Shown one piece after another: positions 9,209 to 18,569 of a stretch of 64,000 nucleotides of DNA. Position numbers and translations under genes: made by a program. Where the stretch lies: NCBI RefSeq assembly GCF_012030425.1, contig NZ_JAAUVN010000002.1, positions 992,001 through 1,056,000 of the forward strand, in the 5' to 3' direction. Source of the stretch: Sphingobacterium sp. B16(2022). GTDB taxonomy: Bacteria; Bacteroidota; Bacteroidia; Sphingobacteriales; Sphingobacteriaceae. Below the pieces are notes generated by a model. That model searched no databases. It was given only the letters and a program-made list of their open reading frames with translations, and was not told the DNA's origin. Position 1 is the stretch's first letter. Each line of letters begins with the position of its first letter.

Positions 9209-11278
9209 TTATACCTCGTCTGTTTTTTTCCTGAGATAATTATAGATTTCAATTTGTGAGCGACAAGACTCCTTGTCATTTTCAACGTACCGGTTATTGA
9301 GTTCATTGTTCAAAATACGGGCTTTTACATTATCGCGTAGCTGGATCTGCAACATATCTTTGATTTCATCCCTTATTTTCTTACTGTTAATTTTTACAGC
9401 AGCCTCTATACGGTGATCCAAGTTTCTCGTCATCCAATCTGCTGAAGAGATATAGGTCACTTCTTTTCCTGCAGCATAAAAATACATCACACGGGCATGT
9501 TCCAAAAATTCGTCAACGATGCTGATAGCATTGATTGCTTTTTTAAATTTTGTTTGATTCGTGGCGCAATAGATACCTCTTACAATGAGATCAAGCTGTA
9601 CACCCGCTTCGGCGGCATCATATAATTTCTTAATCAGTATCCGATCACTGAGCGAGTTCACCTTTAAGATGATACGCGCTTTTCTTCCAGCTTTAACCTC
9701 CTCAATTTCTTTATCGATATAATGAATAATTCCATTACGCATATCTGTAGGGCAGATGAGTAGGCTATTGCAGTTTTTAATGACTTCAGCTGGATTGCTT
9801 TTTGGCTTTTTTAGGAAATGAAAGACTTTGTTTATATCTGCCATGACACTTCTATTGCTGGTCAATAAACAGTAATCTCCATATAGTTTTGCTGTTTTTT
9901 CATTGATGTTCCCTGTACTTACAAAACCATATTGAATGGTTTTGGCACCAACTCTTTTTTTAATGATGCAGAGTTTTGCATGTACCTTTTTATTAGGAAC
10001 ACCAGTTAAAACCCGAATACCCTCAAGTTCAAGTTTCTCTTTCCAAAATAGATTATTCTCTTCATCAAATCGAGCCTGTAGTTCAAGCATTACTGTTACA
10101 TCTTTTCCATTTCGTGCCGCATTAATCAACGCATTGACGATTTTACTATTTGATGCGAGGCGATATGCTGTGATTTGAATGGTCTTAACATCTGGATCCA
10201 TTGCCGCTTCGCGGAGCAGATCGATTACTGGACGGAAAGTGTGATAAGGAAATGATAGCAAGATATCTTTTTTGATAATGATATCGGTAATCCTTTGTGT
10301 TTTGTTCAGTTGAGGATGTGTAAATGCTGGGTTTGTAATAGGCAGGTTTGGTTGCTTAAATACATTAGGGAAGTCCATAAAATGTTTGAAATTATGGATT
10401 TTCTGCCCGGGTATGATATTATCTTTTTTTGTTAATTGTAATTTTTTGATTAAAAATTCGACTAGCCTAGGGTCCATTTCTTTATCAAAGATAAAGCGTG
10501 TTGTTTTACCTTTTCTTCTGTTTTTTATCCCTTTTGATATTTTCTCTGCTAATGTGGTATTGATATCATTATCAATATCAAATTCTGCATCTTTAGTTAT
10601 TTTGAAGACATGCGCATGAAATTCGTCGAATCCAAAATAAGAAAAGATATAAGGAAGATTGAATTTAATGATGTCTTCTAGTAAAATAATATGTTTTTCC
10701 TTCGCTGAGGCGGGTAAGATTACAAAACGACCATTTAGCGTAGTTGGAATTTCGATTATGGCAAATCTTGTTTCATATTCCCATTCCTGTTTGCGCATGG
10801 AAATTCCTAAGTAAAGACTTTTATCGCGAAGATAGGGCATAGGGCGACTATCATCGAGCAATAATGGAATGACGTTAGACTCGACATCTTCTGAATAGAA
10901 ATTGCGAACAAATTCTTCTTGTTTAAGGTTGAGCTGACTTGCATCTTTGATATATACATGCTGTTGCGCCATCTCTTTTTGTATAAGCGCCCAAAAATTA
11001 TCAAACTTTTTTTGCTGTTTTATAACAATCGTATTGACTTCATCCAGTATAATTTGCGGGTCTTCAAAAAAGGATGTATTAGCCTCTTTGTCTTTAATAT
11101 CTATTGCGCGTTTTAGCCCCGGTATGCGTACTCTAAAAAATTCGTCTAGGTTATTAGAAAATATGCCTAAGAATTTTATTTTAGAAGGAAGAGGTACTGT
11201 TTCATCAGCCGCTTCCTGTAGAACTCTGCTATTAAAACTTAACCAGCTGACATCTCTAGGAATGAATTTTCGTGCCAT
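9209..11278 (-). CDS. ppk1: Polyphosphate kinase 1
   Basis: 689 residues, full length. It reversibly polymerises the gamma-phosphate of ATP into polyphosphate. The N-terminal segment (PRDVSWLSFNSRVLQEA) is the PPK1 signature. The two phospholipase-D-like catalytic domains follow. The first contains NKKVHAKLCIIKK with the autophosphorylated histidine region, then GFVSTGNINEKTAKLYGDY; the second contains LDHRIEAAVKI. A -7 box TACATTTG is at 11315-11322. The gene is monocistronic, convergent with guaB. Two matched palindromes (11347-11359, 11393-11405) lie upstream of the promoter and may control it. Confidence 0.96.
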   Translation of the reverse strand: MARKFIPRDVSWLSFNSRVLQEAADETVPLPSKIKFLGIFSNNLDEFFRVRIPGLKRAIDIKDKEANTSFFEDPQIILDEVNTIVIKQQKKFDNFWALIQKEMAQQHVYIKDASQLNLKQEEFVRNFYSEDVESNVIPLLLDDSRPMPYLRDKSLYLGISMRKQEWEYETRFAIIEIPTTLNGRFVILPASAKEKHIILLEDIIKFNLPYIFSYFGFDEFHAHVFKITKDAEFDIDNDINTTLAEKISKGIKNRRKGKTTRFIFDKEMDPRLVEFLIKKLQLTKKDNIIPGQKIHNFKHFMDFPNVFKQPNLPITNPAFTHPQLNKTQRITDIIIKKDILLSFPYHTFRPVIDLLREAAMDPDVKTIQITAYRLASNSKIVNALINAARNGKDVTVMLELQARFDEENNLFWKEKLELEGIRVLTGVPNKKVHAKLCIIKKRVGAKTIQYGFVSTGNINEKTAKLYGDYCLLTSNRSVMADINKVFHFLKKPKSNPAEVIKNCNSLLICPTDMRNGIIHYIDKEIEEVKAGRKARIILKVNSLSDRILIKKLYDAAEAGVQLDLIVRGIYCATNQTKFKKAINAISIVDEFLEHARVMYFYAAGKEVTYISSADWMTRNLDHRIEAAVKINSKKIRDEIKDMLQIQLRDNVKARILNNELNNRYVENDKESCRSQIEIYNYLRKKTDEV

Positions 11279-11314
11279 ATTTTTTTTAATACTTCTTATT
11301 TATGCGATTAGCCT

Positions 11315-11322
11315 CAAATGTA
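11315..11322 (-). promoter_or_regulatory. ppk1 promoter -7 box
   Basis: CAAATGTA on the plus strand is TACATTTG read towards ppk1, giving a leader of roughly 33 nt. The -33 region has no clear TTG, and a palindrome (11347-11359) occupies that position instead. Confidence 0.5.
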
Positions 11323-11346
11323 AATTTACTTAATTAATGTAGTATT

Positions 11347-11405
11347 TTAATAGTATTAAATAATTGTTAAATATATATGTAGTAACACCTCTTTAATACT
11401 ATTAA
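11347..11405. repeat. Pair of 13-bp palindromes upstream of ppk1
   Basis: TTAATA-G-TATTAA (11347-11359) and TTAATA-C-TATTAA (11393-11405) are each 6-1-6 palindromes, differ only at the centre base, and are 46 bp apart. Together they also form a 14-bp perfect inverted repeat (11347-11360 with 11392-11405). The second copy starts 6 nt after the macroglobulin gene stop, so the whole could alternatively be a weak terminator. Confidence 0.5.
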
Positions 11406-11410
11406 GTGAT

Positions 11411-14400
11411 CTAGTTATCCGTTATTTTGATCTGAATACCTGTCGAATGTGATGACATTTCTGGCGCATATAGATTTTGAATAGTTGTTATTCCATTTGA
11501 AAATATACCCGCATTATTTGCTCTTAACTCATATTCAAATACGTAGCTTCCTTGTGGTAAATAATCGATAAAAAAATTCGTTGCAGCGTCTTTGGTGCTT
11601 TCATAATAACCAAAACCTTGTTTGTATTTATAGGTTGATGTTACATTTGTTGGCTCAAACCCAGAAGCTCGCATATCTTTAAGGTGTATGAATGATAGAT
11701 TTCTATCACTTTTTATCAAAATCCGTACTTTCACAATATCTCCAAGTTGAATAGTTGTTGCTGCTGTTATAGGGACTAGTACTTCTTTCAACTGTTCAAT
11801 TTTCTTGAGATAAAGCTCTTTTTGTAAGCTAATGGTTGATGAGGCGGACCGTATCTGATCTAATTGTTCAAAATACTGGTAATACAAACCTCCTAATGCT
11901 ATGCCAGGACTTGCTTTTGAGATTTCAACTTTCCCTAATGCAGGTTTAATTTCTTTTTTCATCCAACTTTCTTTCCTGTAACCAGAACCGATTTGTTTCG
12001 ATATTTGTGTTTCATCTAATGGTTTACCAGCGACTTTTATGGTAAGACCTTCTGGAGCATCTAGCCAGTTATCGCCATAGTTGATCAAGGCATCAACAGC
12101 AGCGACGGTCGCTTTAGTTGAATTCCAGTGTCGTACTTGTTTATTTTTGATCAACCAGATCTTCATATTTTCAATTGCTTTTTTATCTTGACTTACTTCG
12201 TCAAATGCTCTTATCAGTTGGGCTTGTGTCTCAATTGGTGCTTCGTACCAAGACCAGCCAGGTTGATTTTGATTCCAGTACATACCTTTTTCAACAGATT
12301 CAATAGATTTTTGTTGCAATTGTTTGATGACTAGTGCAGCAGATTCCTTTAAGTTGTAGCGATTTAAAATAAGGGCTACTTTGGCTTGCGTGCTAATACT
12401 ATATGTTAGTTTATTTTTATCAATCTCTTTTAGAAAATATGCAATAGCTGGTTCCAGTTGCGTATTTTTATCTTCAGGCGAATAACTGCTTTTTACGAAG
12501 AGATATTCGATTCCTTGATCAATATTAGGTTTCATCTTATTGTCTTGCTGAAAACGGGACCAATTATGTAAAATCTCATTGTCTAAAAATGCGAAGCCTT
12601 TCGTGATGATCGGTTTAACCATATTTGTCAAATCAAATTCAGCAATGATGCCTTTCGCATTTAATTTATTGATGCCCTCAAGTATATAGGTGGAGACCTG
12701 GAAATTCTCATTACCTCCAGGATACCATGAAAACCCTCCACCGGATGATTGCAAAGCAGCAAGTTTCGCGACGTCTGTTTTTAATGTATTTTTAAGCGTA
12801 TTCTGATCAAATAGATGTGCAATGTTCTTCATTGTTTCTTCCTCATTAATTGCATCTTTTAACCAAGGTGTTTCCTGTATCATAATTGTTTTCAATTCCT
12901 CATTGATACGTAAATTTGATTGAAGTTGCTGTTTACCTTTCCATTGTTCAAATACAGGCTTTATTTTTGGGTGCTGATTGACCAGATGTGCAGAAAATGA
13001 ATTTAGATAGAATTTACTGAAAATTGATTCTGATGATTCATATGGATACTCATTGACATAGGGTAGCGCAAATAAGGCATGATAGATCGGATTGCTTGTT
13101 AATTCTACTGTATAGCGGTATGGTTCGGAAGTAGACGAGCCCTGTTGTAAACTTTTCATTTCAAAAGATTTCGACTGACCTTCTCTTACAGCAATAGGTA
13201 AAGTTTCTGTGACTAACATACTGTTTTTTAGAACAGGAATAGTGGATTCTTCACCGTCAGAGAAGTTACCTCCTTTTGCCACGATACGGTATGTGATTGC
13301 TTCAATATTTTTAGGGATCGTAATTTCCCAGCTCGTATTTTCACTGCCTTTAGCAATTACCGTAATTTGTTTTATTGGAATGTTAAGAGCTAGGGGCGCC
13401 ATGGTAATTGCATCAAACATTTCTAGCGAAACAGAGGTTTTTAAATCATATGCAGACAAGTTATTGACCTTTGCTTTGATTGTTATTTGATCTGCTTCTC
13501 TAAAGAAACGTGGCATATTGGGTACAATCATCAGATCTTTTTGTGTTTCAACAAAATTAGTGTAGGTACCTATAGCTAATTCTTTACTATGCGCGATTGC
13601 CATAAACCTCCAGCGGGTTAAACTTTCTGGAGAATCAAAGCTGAACACCGCATGACCATCTTTATCTGTTCGTAGTTGAGGTAAGAAGAAAGCTGTTTCC
13701 TGTAGATTTTTCCGAATCTGAATTGGATTATCGCCTTTATTTTTGTCGATTTCTGCTTGACTGGAGACTACGACTACCTCTTCCATTACAGGAGATGCTG
13801 CATCTGCGAGCATAAGATCTTCTTGGACTGCTCCAGCCGCCTGTTTTGCTACTGTACCTCGGATTCTAAGTGATCCAGTAGGGGACATTCTTCTGGTACG
13901 GCCAAAATCATAATTATTGATATTGAATCCAAAATTCTTAAATCGATCGTAATCTAGTGCTGTGTTAAAATTCAATTCTCCAAAATTTTGGATGAAAGTA
14001 CTTCTGCTGAGATTATTGGTATAATACCAGGCTCTATAAGAAGGATATGAATAAGGATTTAGAGGAAATGAAAAATCATTGCTGGTCACATTTTTAAGTT
14101 TGTCTAAAGATGCGTCATACATATTCACCAAAAGCTCTGATGCAATCTGCTCCCCTTTTTTTCCTTTAATGACCAATTCCCAAGTTTCTTTTTGTCCAGG
14201 ATACAGTTTATTTCTGAAAGTTTTTGTTTCTATTGTTAGCGATGGGCTATATTGTTGTATTGGCAATACCAAAGTTTTAGTGAAAAGCTGTCCATTTTTA
14301 ACACCAGTGAAATTCAATACCAAACTATTCTTGATGGTTTTAGGAATTTCAACTTGAATTGTTGTTTTCGTTTTTGAAACGACTTTAAAATCTATTTTTT

Positions 14401-17308
14401 CATCTTCGGAAGAAGTCATGTTGAGATGAAGAGAATCAAAATCCGTTTCCAGACTTATTTTAGCCTTGTCAGCTAGTTGATAATTAGCTTTGTCAGCAGT
14501 AACGGTCAAAGGTGATTTTTCATCTGATTGTAGCCGTGAATTGTTGATTTCAATCATCCGCTCACTACGAATAGTATCTTCCGCAACAATTGAAATTGCT
14601 TCCAATTTATATTTTCCTGCAAAACTACTGCTGTTTGGAAGTTTTATTTTATTTGATTGGGAAAGATCAAAATCTGCCTCGTAAACCACCGTAAAATCCT
14701 CTTCTTTTTTATATTCAATTCCGTAAGGTTCATAGGGGAACTTCTGTAAAAATTCATCCTTAGGAATGCTATTGTAATAACTAAAGTCATGCGCAATATA
14801 GAATGACGGGGAGACAATAAGACGTTTATTTTCTATTCGTTTTTTTAGTATAAATTTACCTTTTGCAGGTACTTTTTGTCCAGATAGGTTTTGTGCACTT
14901 ATTGTAATCGAATCCAGATCATTTGCATCAATTTGTTCTGGTGCATCTATCTGTAAAGTAAAGGGAATATTTCCGATAGTTAAACGGGTGGTACTTTCAT
15001 TGGTTTCACCAGTAGCATCCATTACTGAGGCATTGATGTTGAATGATTGGGTAACTCGCCACTTGCTGTTAAAATCTTGTGGTATTTCACTTTTGAAACT
15101 AATGATAAAATTTCCCTCGTTATCAGTTCGTATGGTATCTATTTTGATTGTCTCGCTAAATGTGCGATCGATAATTCTATCATATACATCGAAAGGTCTT
15201 ATTCTATTTTCAACTTTGTTGACCGAATATGCCACCGTGGCATTAGCTATAGGAACACCGCTAAAAGATATAGCTTTTCCTGTTATAGAAATGGAGTCAC
15301 CTAATGATTTCTTATCTTTAAATTCGTCAAAAGTAACTTCAAATTTTGGACGTTTATATTCTTCTACACTGAAGCTGTAATTTTGGTTTATGCCATCACC
15401 AGTAATCTGTATATAATACTGACCTGTTACATTACCTGTATTTAAGATAAATGATCCTGCTATTGATCCAAAATCATTGGTGACCAATGTTTTTTCATCA
15501 AAACGTTGATTATTTGTATCGTATAATCCCACAACGATGCGTTTATCAGCCATAGTTGCGTATTTAATCTTTTCGTAATTCTTATATACGATTGCTTTGA
15601 AATAGACAATCTGGCCCGGTCTATAGATCGATCTATCCGTAAATATTTTTGCATCGTAATGTGCGTCTTCTTTATGATCAACTTGAGGATAATAGTATGA
15701 ATTGAAGGGGATGAATACAGGTTCATCATTAATCCTTAAAAAAAGATTTCTATTTTGATTTTTATTGTTAAAAACACCATTCTTATTTGTCGCTTCAGTT
15801 GATTGTAGTTCAAACTTATCTTGACGTAAGTTGTAAAATTTCAATGAGGCATTGGATTGTTGTGCACCTGTTTCCCGGTTTACGATCAGTACAACTTGAT
15901 CATCTTGCAACATTGCGTATTTGCTAAAATTTAATTTTAGATAACCATAGCAGTTTTTTTCATTGTATTCGTTTTCAAATGGAGAGGAAGCATATACGAT
16001 GGTATAAGAACCTGCATCAAGTGCAGGGATTAGCAAAGTTGTCTCGTGACTTACTTGATCTTTAAAATCTTTAAGATCAAAAAAGCCTTCCTTTACAACG
16101 TTGTTATTTTTGGTGAAAGTGTGGATATTGTTCCATAATGTACTATCATTAGCGTTGTTAATTTCGGATTGAAAACGATCTAAGATATTTCTTGGACGTA
16201 TTATTTTATAGAATATCTTACTGACATTTCGGTGTGTCACTTTCATTAATGCCTCTTTATTCGCGGTATTAAATTCCTTCGATTCAAGAAGAATTTCTGG
16301 TTTTAATATATTTTGACGGACTGTTGATAGATAGGTTTTTGTATGAGCACTGTCCGCAAGCGGTAAATACGTTTCTATTTTTCTTAGTAAGATATTTATT
16401 TGTTCTTGTTGATTTACCGCGACAATATTTGCCTTGTTTTTGTAGATGTTGATATAATCTACAATCATAATTTCTTTGAGTGGGGACTGCTTATATTTTG
16501 CGATCCAATTTTCAAGAATTTGTAATCTGGAAGAATCCGGATTATTTTTGCTACGCAATAATTGGTATTGATTAAATAAATAGGCATCTATATTTTTGCC
16601 CTCATGGATTTTTATAAGATCGTGGTATAAGCTATCGACAATTTTGGTATTACTATCTTTTTGATTTCTAGCTGAAGAGATCTGGTAGGGCTGATTTTGT
16701 TGAAGGAGATCGATATAATCATAAACTGCAATATCGTATAGCGTTGGCAGATAGGACTGCTGTGGTGATTCAATGAGTTTACTCCATTTTTCTTTTGGTT
16801 CATGCAAGAGCATGTCTTTTTCTATTAAGGCATTTTGATATAAGGATTTGATTTTATCTTCAAATTGTTTACTTGTCCAGAAAGTAAAATCGTTATTAAC
16901 ATCGTTTTGTACTTCAGTACGCTGATTAATGCTGTAATAATTACTGATGAAATAATCGTTATAATTACGGGCCTGTTGAATGGTTAAAATGGCTTTCGCG
17001 GTTTTATTCTCGAGCTGTTTAATTTTGATATCAAATTCTTGAATGACTTTTAATTTTATATCCGAATCATCTGAAGTCTGCATGTTTATCTTTTGGCGAT
17101 ATAGAAAAGCTTTGACCTGTTCATCATACCAATTTCTTTTTACTGCTTCGGCTTCTACCTTAGCAAGAATAGGAGAGATCTCTTTCCAAAATTGATTATC
17201 AGCCAGACTGTCAATCTGCATCCATAAGGGAGCAAGATTGTTTTTCTTTTGTGCATATGAATGCGATAAGCACAATAATGAGTATATGAAAAGGAGTATT
17301 TTTTTCAT
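11411..17308 (-). CDS. Giant alpha-2-macroglobulin-like secreted protein, thioester residues missing
   Basis: 1965 residues from the ATG at 17308, chosen because MKKILLFIYSLLCLSHSYAQ is a Sec signal peptide. An MG2-type macroglobulin domain is near residues 555-575 (RSIYRPGQIVYFKA). The A2M domain appears after about 1190 (FFLPQLRTDKDGHAVFSF, then SLTRWRF). The alpha/alpha-toroid complement-like region contains GGGFSWYPGG. Where thioester homologues have Y-x-C-x-E-Q, this protein has YESSES (1423-1428), so both thioester residues are Ser. A TonB-plug-like stretch (MEEVVVVSS, about 1174-1182) sits in the middle. Family members are periplasmic or outer-membrane protease traps or structural proteins; without the thioester, covalent trapping is not expected. 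The leader contains a terminator hairpin at 17332-17358. Confidence 0.85.
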   Translation of the reverse strand: MKKILLFIYSLLCLSHSYAQKKNNLAPLWMQIDSLADNQFWKEISPILAKVEAEAVKRNWYDEQVKAFLYRQKINMQTSDDSDIKLKVIQEFDIKIKQLENKTAKAILTIQQARNYNDYFISNYYSINQRTEVQNDVNNDFTFWTSKQFEDKIKSLYQNALIEKDMLLHEPKEKWSKLIESPQQSYLPTLYDIAVYDYIDLLQQNQPYQISSARNQKDSNTKIVDSLYHDLIKIHEGKNIDAYLFNQYQLLRSKNNPDSSRLQILENWIAKYKQSPLKEIMIVDYINIYKNKANIVAVNQQEQINILLRKIETYLPLADSAHTKTYLSTVRQNILKPEILLESKEFNTANKEALMKVTHRNVSKIFYKIIRPRNILDRFQSEINNANDSTLWNNIHTFTKNNNVVKEGFFDLKDFKDQVSHETTLLIPALDAGSYTIVYASSPFENEYNEKNCYGYLKLNFSKYAMLQDDQVVLIVNRETGAQQSNASLKFYNLRQDKFELQSTEATNKNGVFNNKNQNRNLFLRINDEPVFIPFNSYYYPQVDHKEDAHYDAKIFTDRSIYRPGQIVYFKAIVYKNYEKIKYATMADKRIVVGLYDTNNQRFDEKTLVTNDFGSIAGSFILNTGNVTGQYYIQITGDGINQNYSFSVEEYKRPKFEVTFDEFKDKKSLGDSISITGKAISFSGVPIANATVAYSVNKVENRIRPFDVYDRIIDRTFSETIKIDTIRTDNEGNFIISFKSEIPQDFNSKWRVTQSFNINASVMDATGETNESTTRLTIGNIPFTLQIDAPEQIDANDLDSITISAQNLSGQKVPAKGKFILKKRIENKRLIVSPSFYIAHDFSYYNSIPKDEFLQKFPYEPYGIEYKKEEDFTVVYEADFDLSQSNKIKLPNSSSFAGKYKLEAISIVAEDTIRSERMIEINNSRLQSDEKSPLTVTADKANYQLADKAKISLETDFDSLHLNMTSSEDEKIDFKVVSKTKTTIQVEIPKTIKNSLVLNFTGVKNGQLFTKTLVLPIQQYSPSLTIETKTFRNKLYPGQKETWELVIKGKKGEQIASELLVNMYDASLDKLKNVTSNDFSFPLNPYSYPSYRAWYYTNNLSRSTFIQNFGELNFNTALDYDRFKNFGFNINNYDFGRTRRMSPTGSLRIRGTVAKQAAGAVQEDLMLADAASPVMEEVVVVSSQAEIDKNKGDNPIQIRKNLQETAFFLPQLRTDKDGHAVFSFDSPESLTRWRFMAIAHSKELAIGTYTNFVETQKDLMIVPNMPRFFREADQITIKAKVNNLSAYDLKTSVSLEMFDAITMAPLALNIPIKQITVIAKGSENTSWEITIPKNIEAITYRIVAKGGNFSDGEESTIPVLKNSMLVTETLPIAVREGQSKSFEMKSLQQGSSTSEPYRYTVELTSNPIYHALFALPYVNEYPYESSESIFSKFYLNSFSAHLVNQHPKIKPVFEQWKGKQQLQSNLRINEELKTIMIQETPWLKDAINEEETMKNIAHLFDQNTLKNTLKTDVAKLAALQSSGGGFSWYPGGNENFQVSTYILEGINKLNAKGIIAEFDLTNMVKPIITKGFAFLDNEILHNWSRFQQDNKMKPNIDQGIEYLFVKSSYSPEDKNTQLEPAIAYFLKEIDKNKLTYSISTQAKVALILNRYNLKESAALVIKQLQQKSIESVEKGMYWNQNQPGWSWYEAPIETQAQLIRAFDEVSQDKKAIENMKIWLIKNKQVRHWNSTKATVAAVDALINYGDNWLDAPEGLTIKVAGKPLDETQISKQIGSGYRKESWMKKEIKPALGKVEISKASPGIALGGLYYQYFEQLDQIRSASSTISLQKELYLKKIEQLKEVLVPITAATTIQLGDIVKVRILIKSDRNLSFIHLKDMRASGFEPTNVTSTYKYKQGFGYYESTKDAATNFFIDYLPQGSYVFEYELRANNAGIFSNGITTIQNLYAPEMSSHSTGIQIKITDN

Positions 17309-17331
17309 GATAAAACCTATAGAAAATAAAA

Positions 17332-17358
17332 AAAGAGAATACAATGCGTATTCTCTTT
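17332..17358 (-). terminator. Terminator between the small anchored protein gene and the macroglobulin gene
   Basis: 11-bp perfect stem (AAAGAGAATAC and complement), 5-nt loop and T7 on the minus strand. It follows the stop at 17385 by 26 nt and precedes the next ATG (17308) by only 23 nt, so it may act as an attenuator for the large gene. Confidence 0.75.
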
Positions 17359-17384
17359 AAATATAAAGAATTTATTGTTCCTTT

Positions 17385-17765
17385 TTATTTTTTATCCATA
17401 CCCGATTTTTTTGAAATTTGAATCGCTTGAAACTTCTTCCCATCATAGTGGGGAGCTTCTATAGTTAGTGAAGTAGGATAGGGCGTATTTTTATCAAAAA
17501 AGTAAGCCGTAGTTGAGCTTCCATAATCATTTACCGGTAGTAAATCTATGCAGGCCTTATAATCTGCTTCATCAGGTTTGCCAACAGAAATTGCATATAT
17601 GCGTATGATACCGCCTTTATTTTGCTCATTTCTTACAAATGCAACCTCTTTAAATTCGCCAGGTAGATCTTCAATGCTTTTTTGTGTTAAAGAATCCTTT
17701 AACATGAAGGCTAGAATTGCTAGAATAGGTATGATAATTAACCATACCCGTTTATTTTTTTTCAT
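17385..17765 (-). CDS. Small membrane-anchored protein of unknown function
   Basis: 126 residues. An N-terminal positively charged start (MKKNKRVW) is followed by one hydrophobic helix (LIIIPILAILAFML, about 9-22). A soluble, probably periplasmic domain follows with no cysteine-rich or catalytic motif I can name (GGIIRIYAISVGKPDEADY, YDGKKFQAIQIS). No lipobox. It lies upstream of the macroglobulin-like gene in the same direction, separated by a terminator. I do not recognise a family; orthologues may be restricted to close relatives. Confidence 0.65.
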   Translation of the reverse strand: MKKNKRVWLIIIPILAILAFMLKDSLTQKSIEDLPGEFKEVAFVRNEQNKGGIIRIYAISVGKPDEADYKACIDLLPVNDYGSSTTAYFFDKNTPYPTSLTIEAPHYDGKKFQAIQISKKSGMDKK

Positions 17766-17844
17766 TAAACTTATTCATTATGAGTGTAAGCTTCCATTTG
17801 TATCAGTAAGCTCAGCGTACTCGAGTTGTTTTTGTAATGGTAAT

Positions 17845-17902
17845 GAAGCTATCATGAGCAAGAAATTTATATCCTTACTTATTTCACGATCTTGATAGCT
17901 TC
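17845..17902. repeat. Inverted repeat in the DJ-1/small-protein intergenic region
   Basis: GAAGCTATCA (17845-17854) and TGATAGCTTC (17893-17902) are perfect complements separated by 38 nt. It follows the DJ-1 gene stop by 17 nt on the minus strand. The long loop and absence of a T-run make a terminator doubtful. Confidence 0.35.
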
Positions 17903-17918
17903 CTTAAACGTATTGTAA

Positions 17919-18497
17919 TTAAATTGCTATTGTAATTCCTAATAGTTTGTAAAACTCCTTAAGAATAGCTTGATGACCTGGCCAAGCAGGTGATGTTACT
18001 AAATTTCCATCTACAATCGCTTGATCTGCGGGGATGTTTTTCCATGTTCCGCCAGCAAGTTCGATGTCTGGTCCTACAGCTACATACGCCGTTAATGTAC
18101 GTCCTTGGAGTACTTTTGCTGCTGTTAAAACTTGTATGCCATGACAGATCGCCGCAACGGGCTTATTGTTGTCAAAAAAATACTTTGTTATTTCTAATAC
18201 ACGTTTGTTCAGTCGGATATACTCTGCAGACCGGCCTCCCGCTATATACAGACCATCATACTCTTCTACATTAATGGTATCAAAATCTTTATTGATTCCA
18301 AAATTGTGTCCACGTAATTCCTTATAGGTTTGGTCACCTGTGAAATCATGAACTGCAGTAGGTACTACATCACCTTTTTTGCGATCTGGTGCTACAGCAT
18401 CAACATCAATACCTAGAGAACCCATAGCCTGAAAAGGAACCATTGCTTCGTAGTCTTCTACGAAATCGCCAACAAGTAATAATATTTTCTTTGCCAT
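17919..18497 (-). CDS. DJ-1/PfpI family protein (class I glutamine amidotransferase-like)
   Basis: 192 residues from the ATG at 18497; the longer frame from 18527 adds ten unconserved residues. The fold signature is clear: KKILLLVGDFVEDYE at the N-terminus with the conserved acidic residue near E17, GLYIAGGRSAEY, and the nucleophile elbow VAAICHG with C118. Family members are cysteine peptidase-like, glyoxalase III or deglycase-type proteins; the exact activity cannot be told from sequence. It is transcribed with the FMN reductase upstream but separated from it by a hairpin at 18528-18555. Probably stress-related by family. Confidence 0.85.
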   Translation of the reverse strand: MAKKILLLVGDFVEDYEAMVPFQAMGSLGIDVDAVAPDRKKGDVVPTAVHDFTGDQTYKELRGHNFGINKDFDTINVEEYDGLYIAGGRSAEYIRLNKRVLEITKYFFDNNKPVAAICHGIQVLTAAKVLQGRTLTAYVAVGPDIELAGGTWKNIPADQAIVDGNLVTSPAWPGHQAILKEFYKLLGITIAI

Positions 18498-18527
18498 AAA
18501 TTTGTTTTTTATCTCTCCAAGATACAA

Positions 18528-18555
18528 AAAAAGTCACAGACGACTATGACTTTTT
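18528..18555 (-). terminator. Terminator between the FMN reductase and DJ-1 genes
   Basis: AAAAAGTCA/TGACTTTTT stem, 10-nt loop, T-run on both strands; 14 nt after the FMN reductase stop. Confidence 0.7.
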
Positions 18556-18569
18556 CTGTTAAGTTATGG

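Noticed and set aside
14988-15380. Plus-strand open frame of 130 codons inside the macroglobulin gene
   Set aside because: Antisense shadow; the sense frame is continuous and carries family motifs. No promoter or homology pattern supports it.
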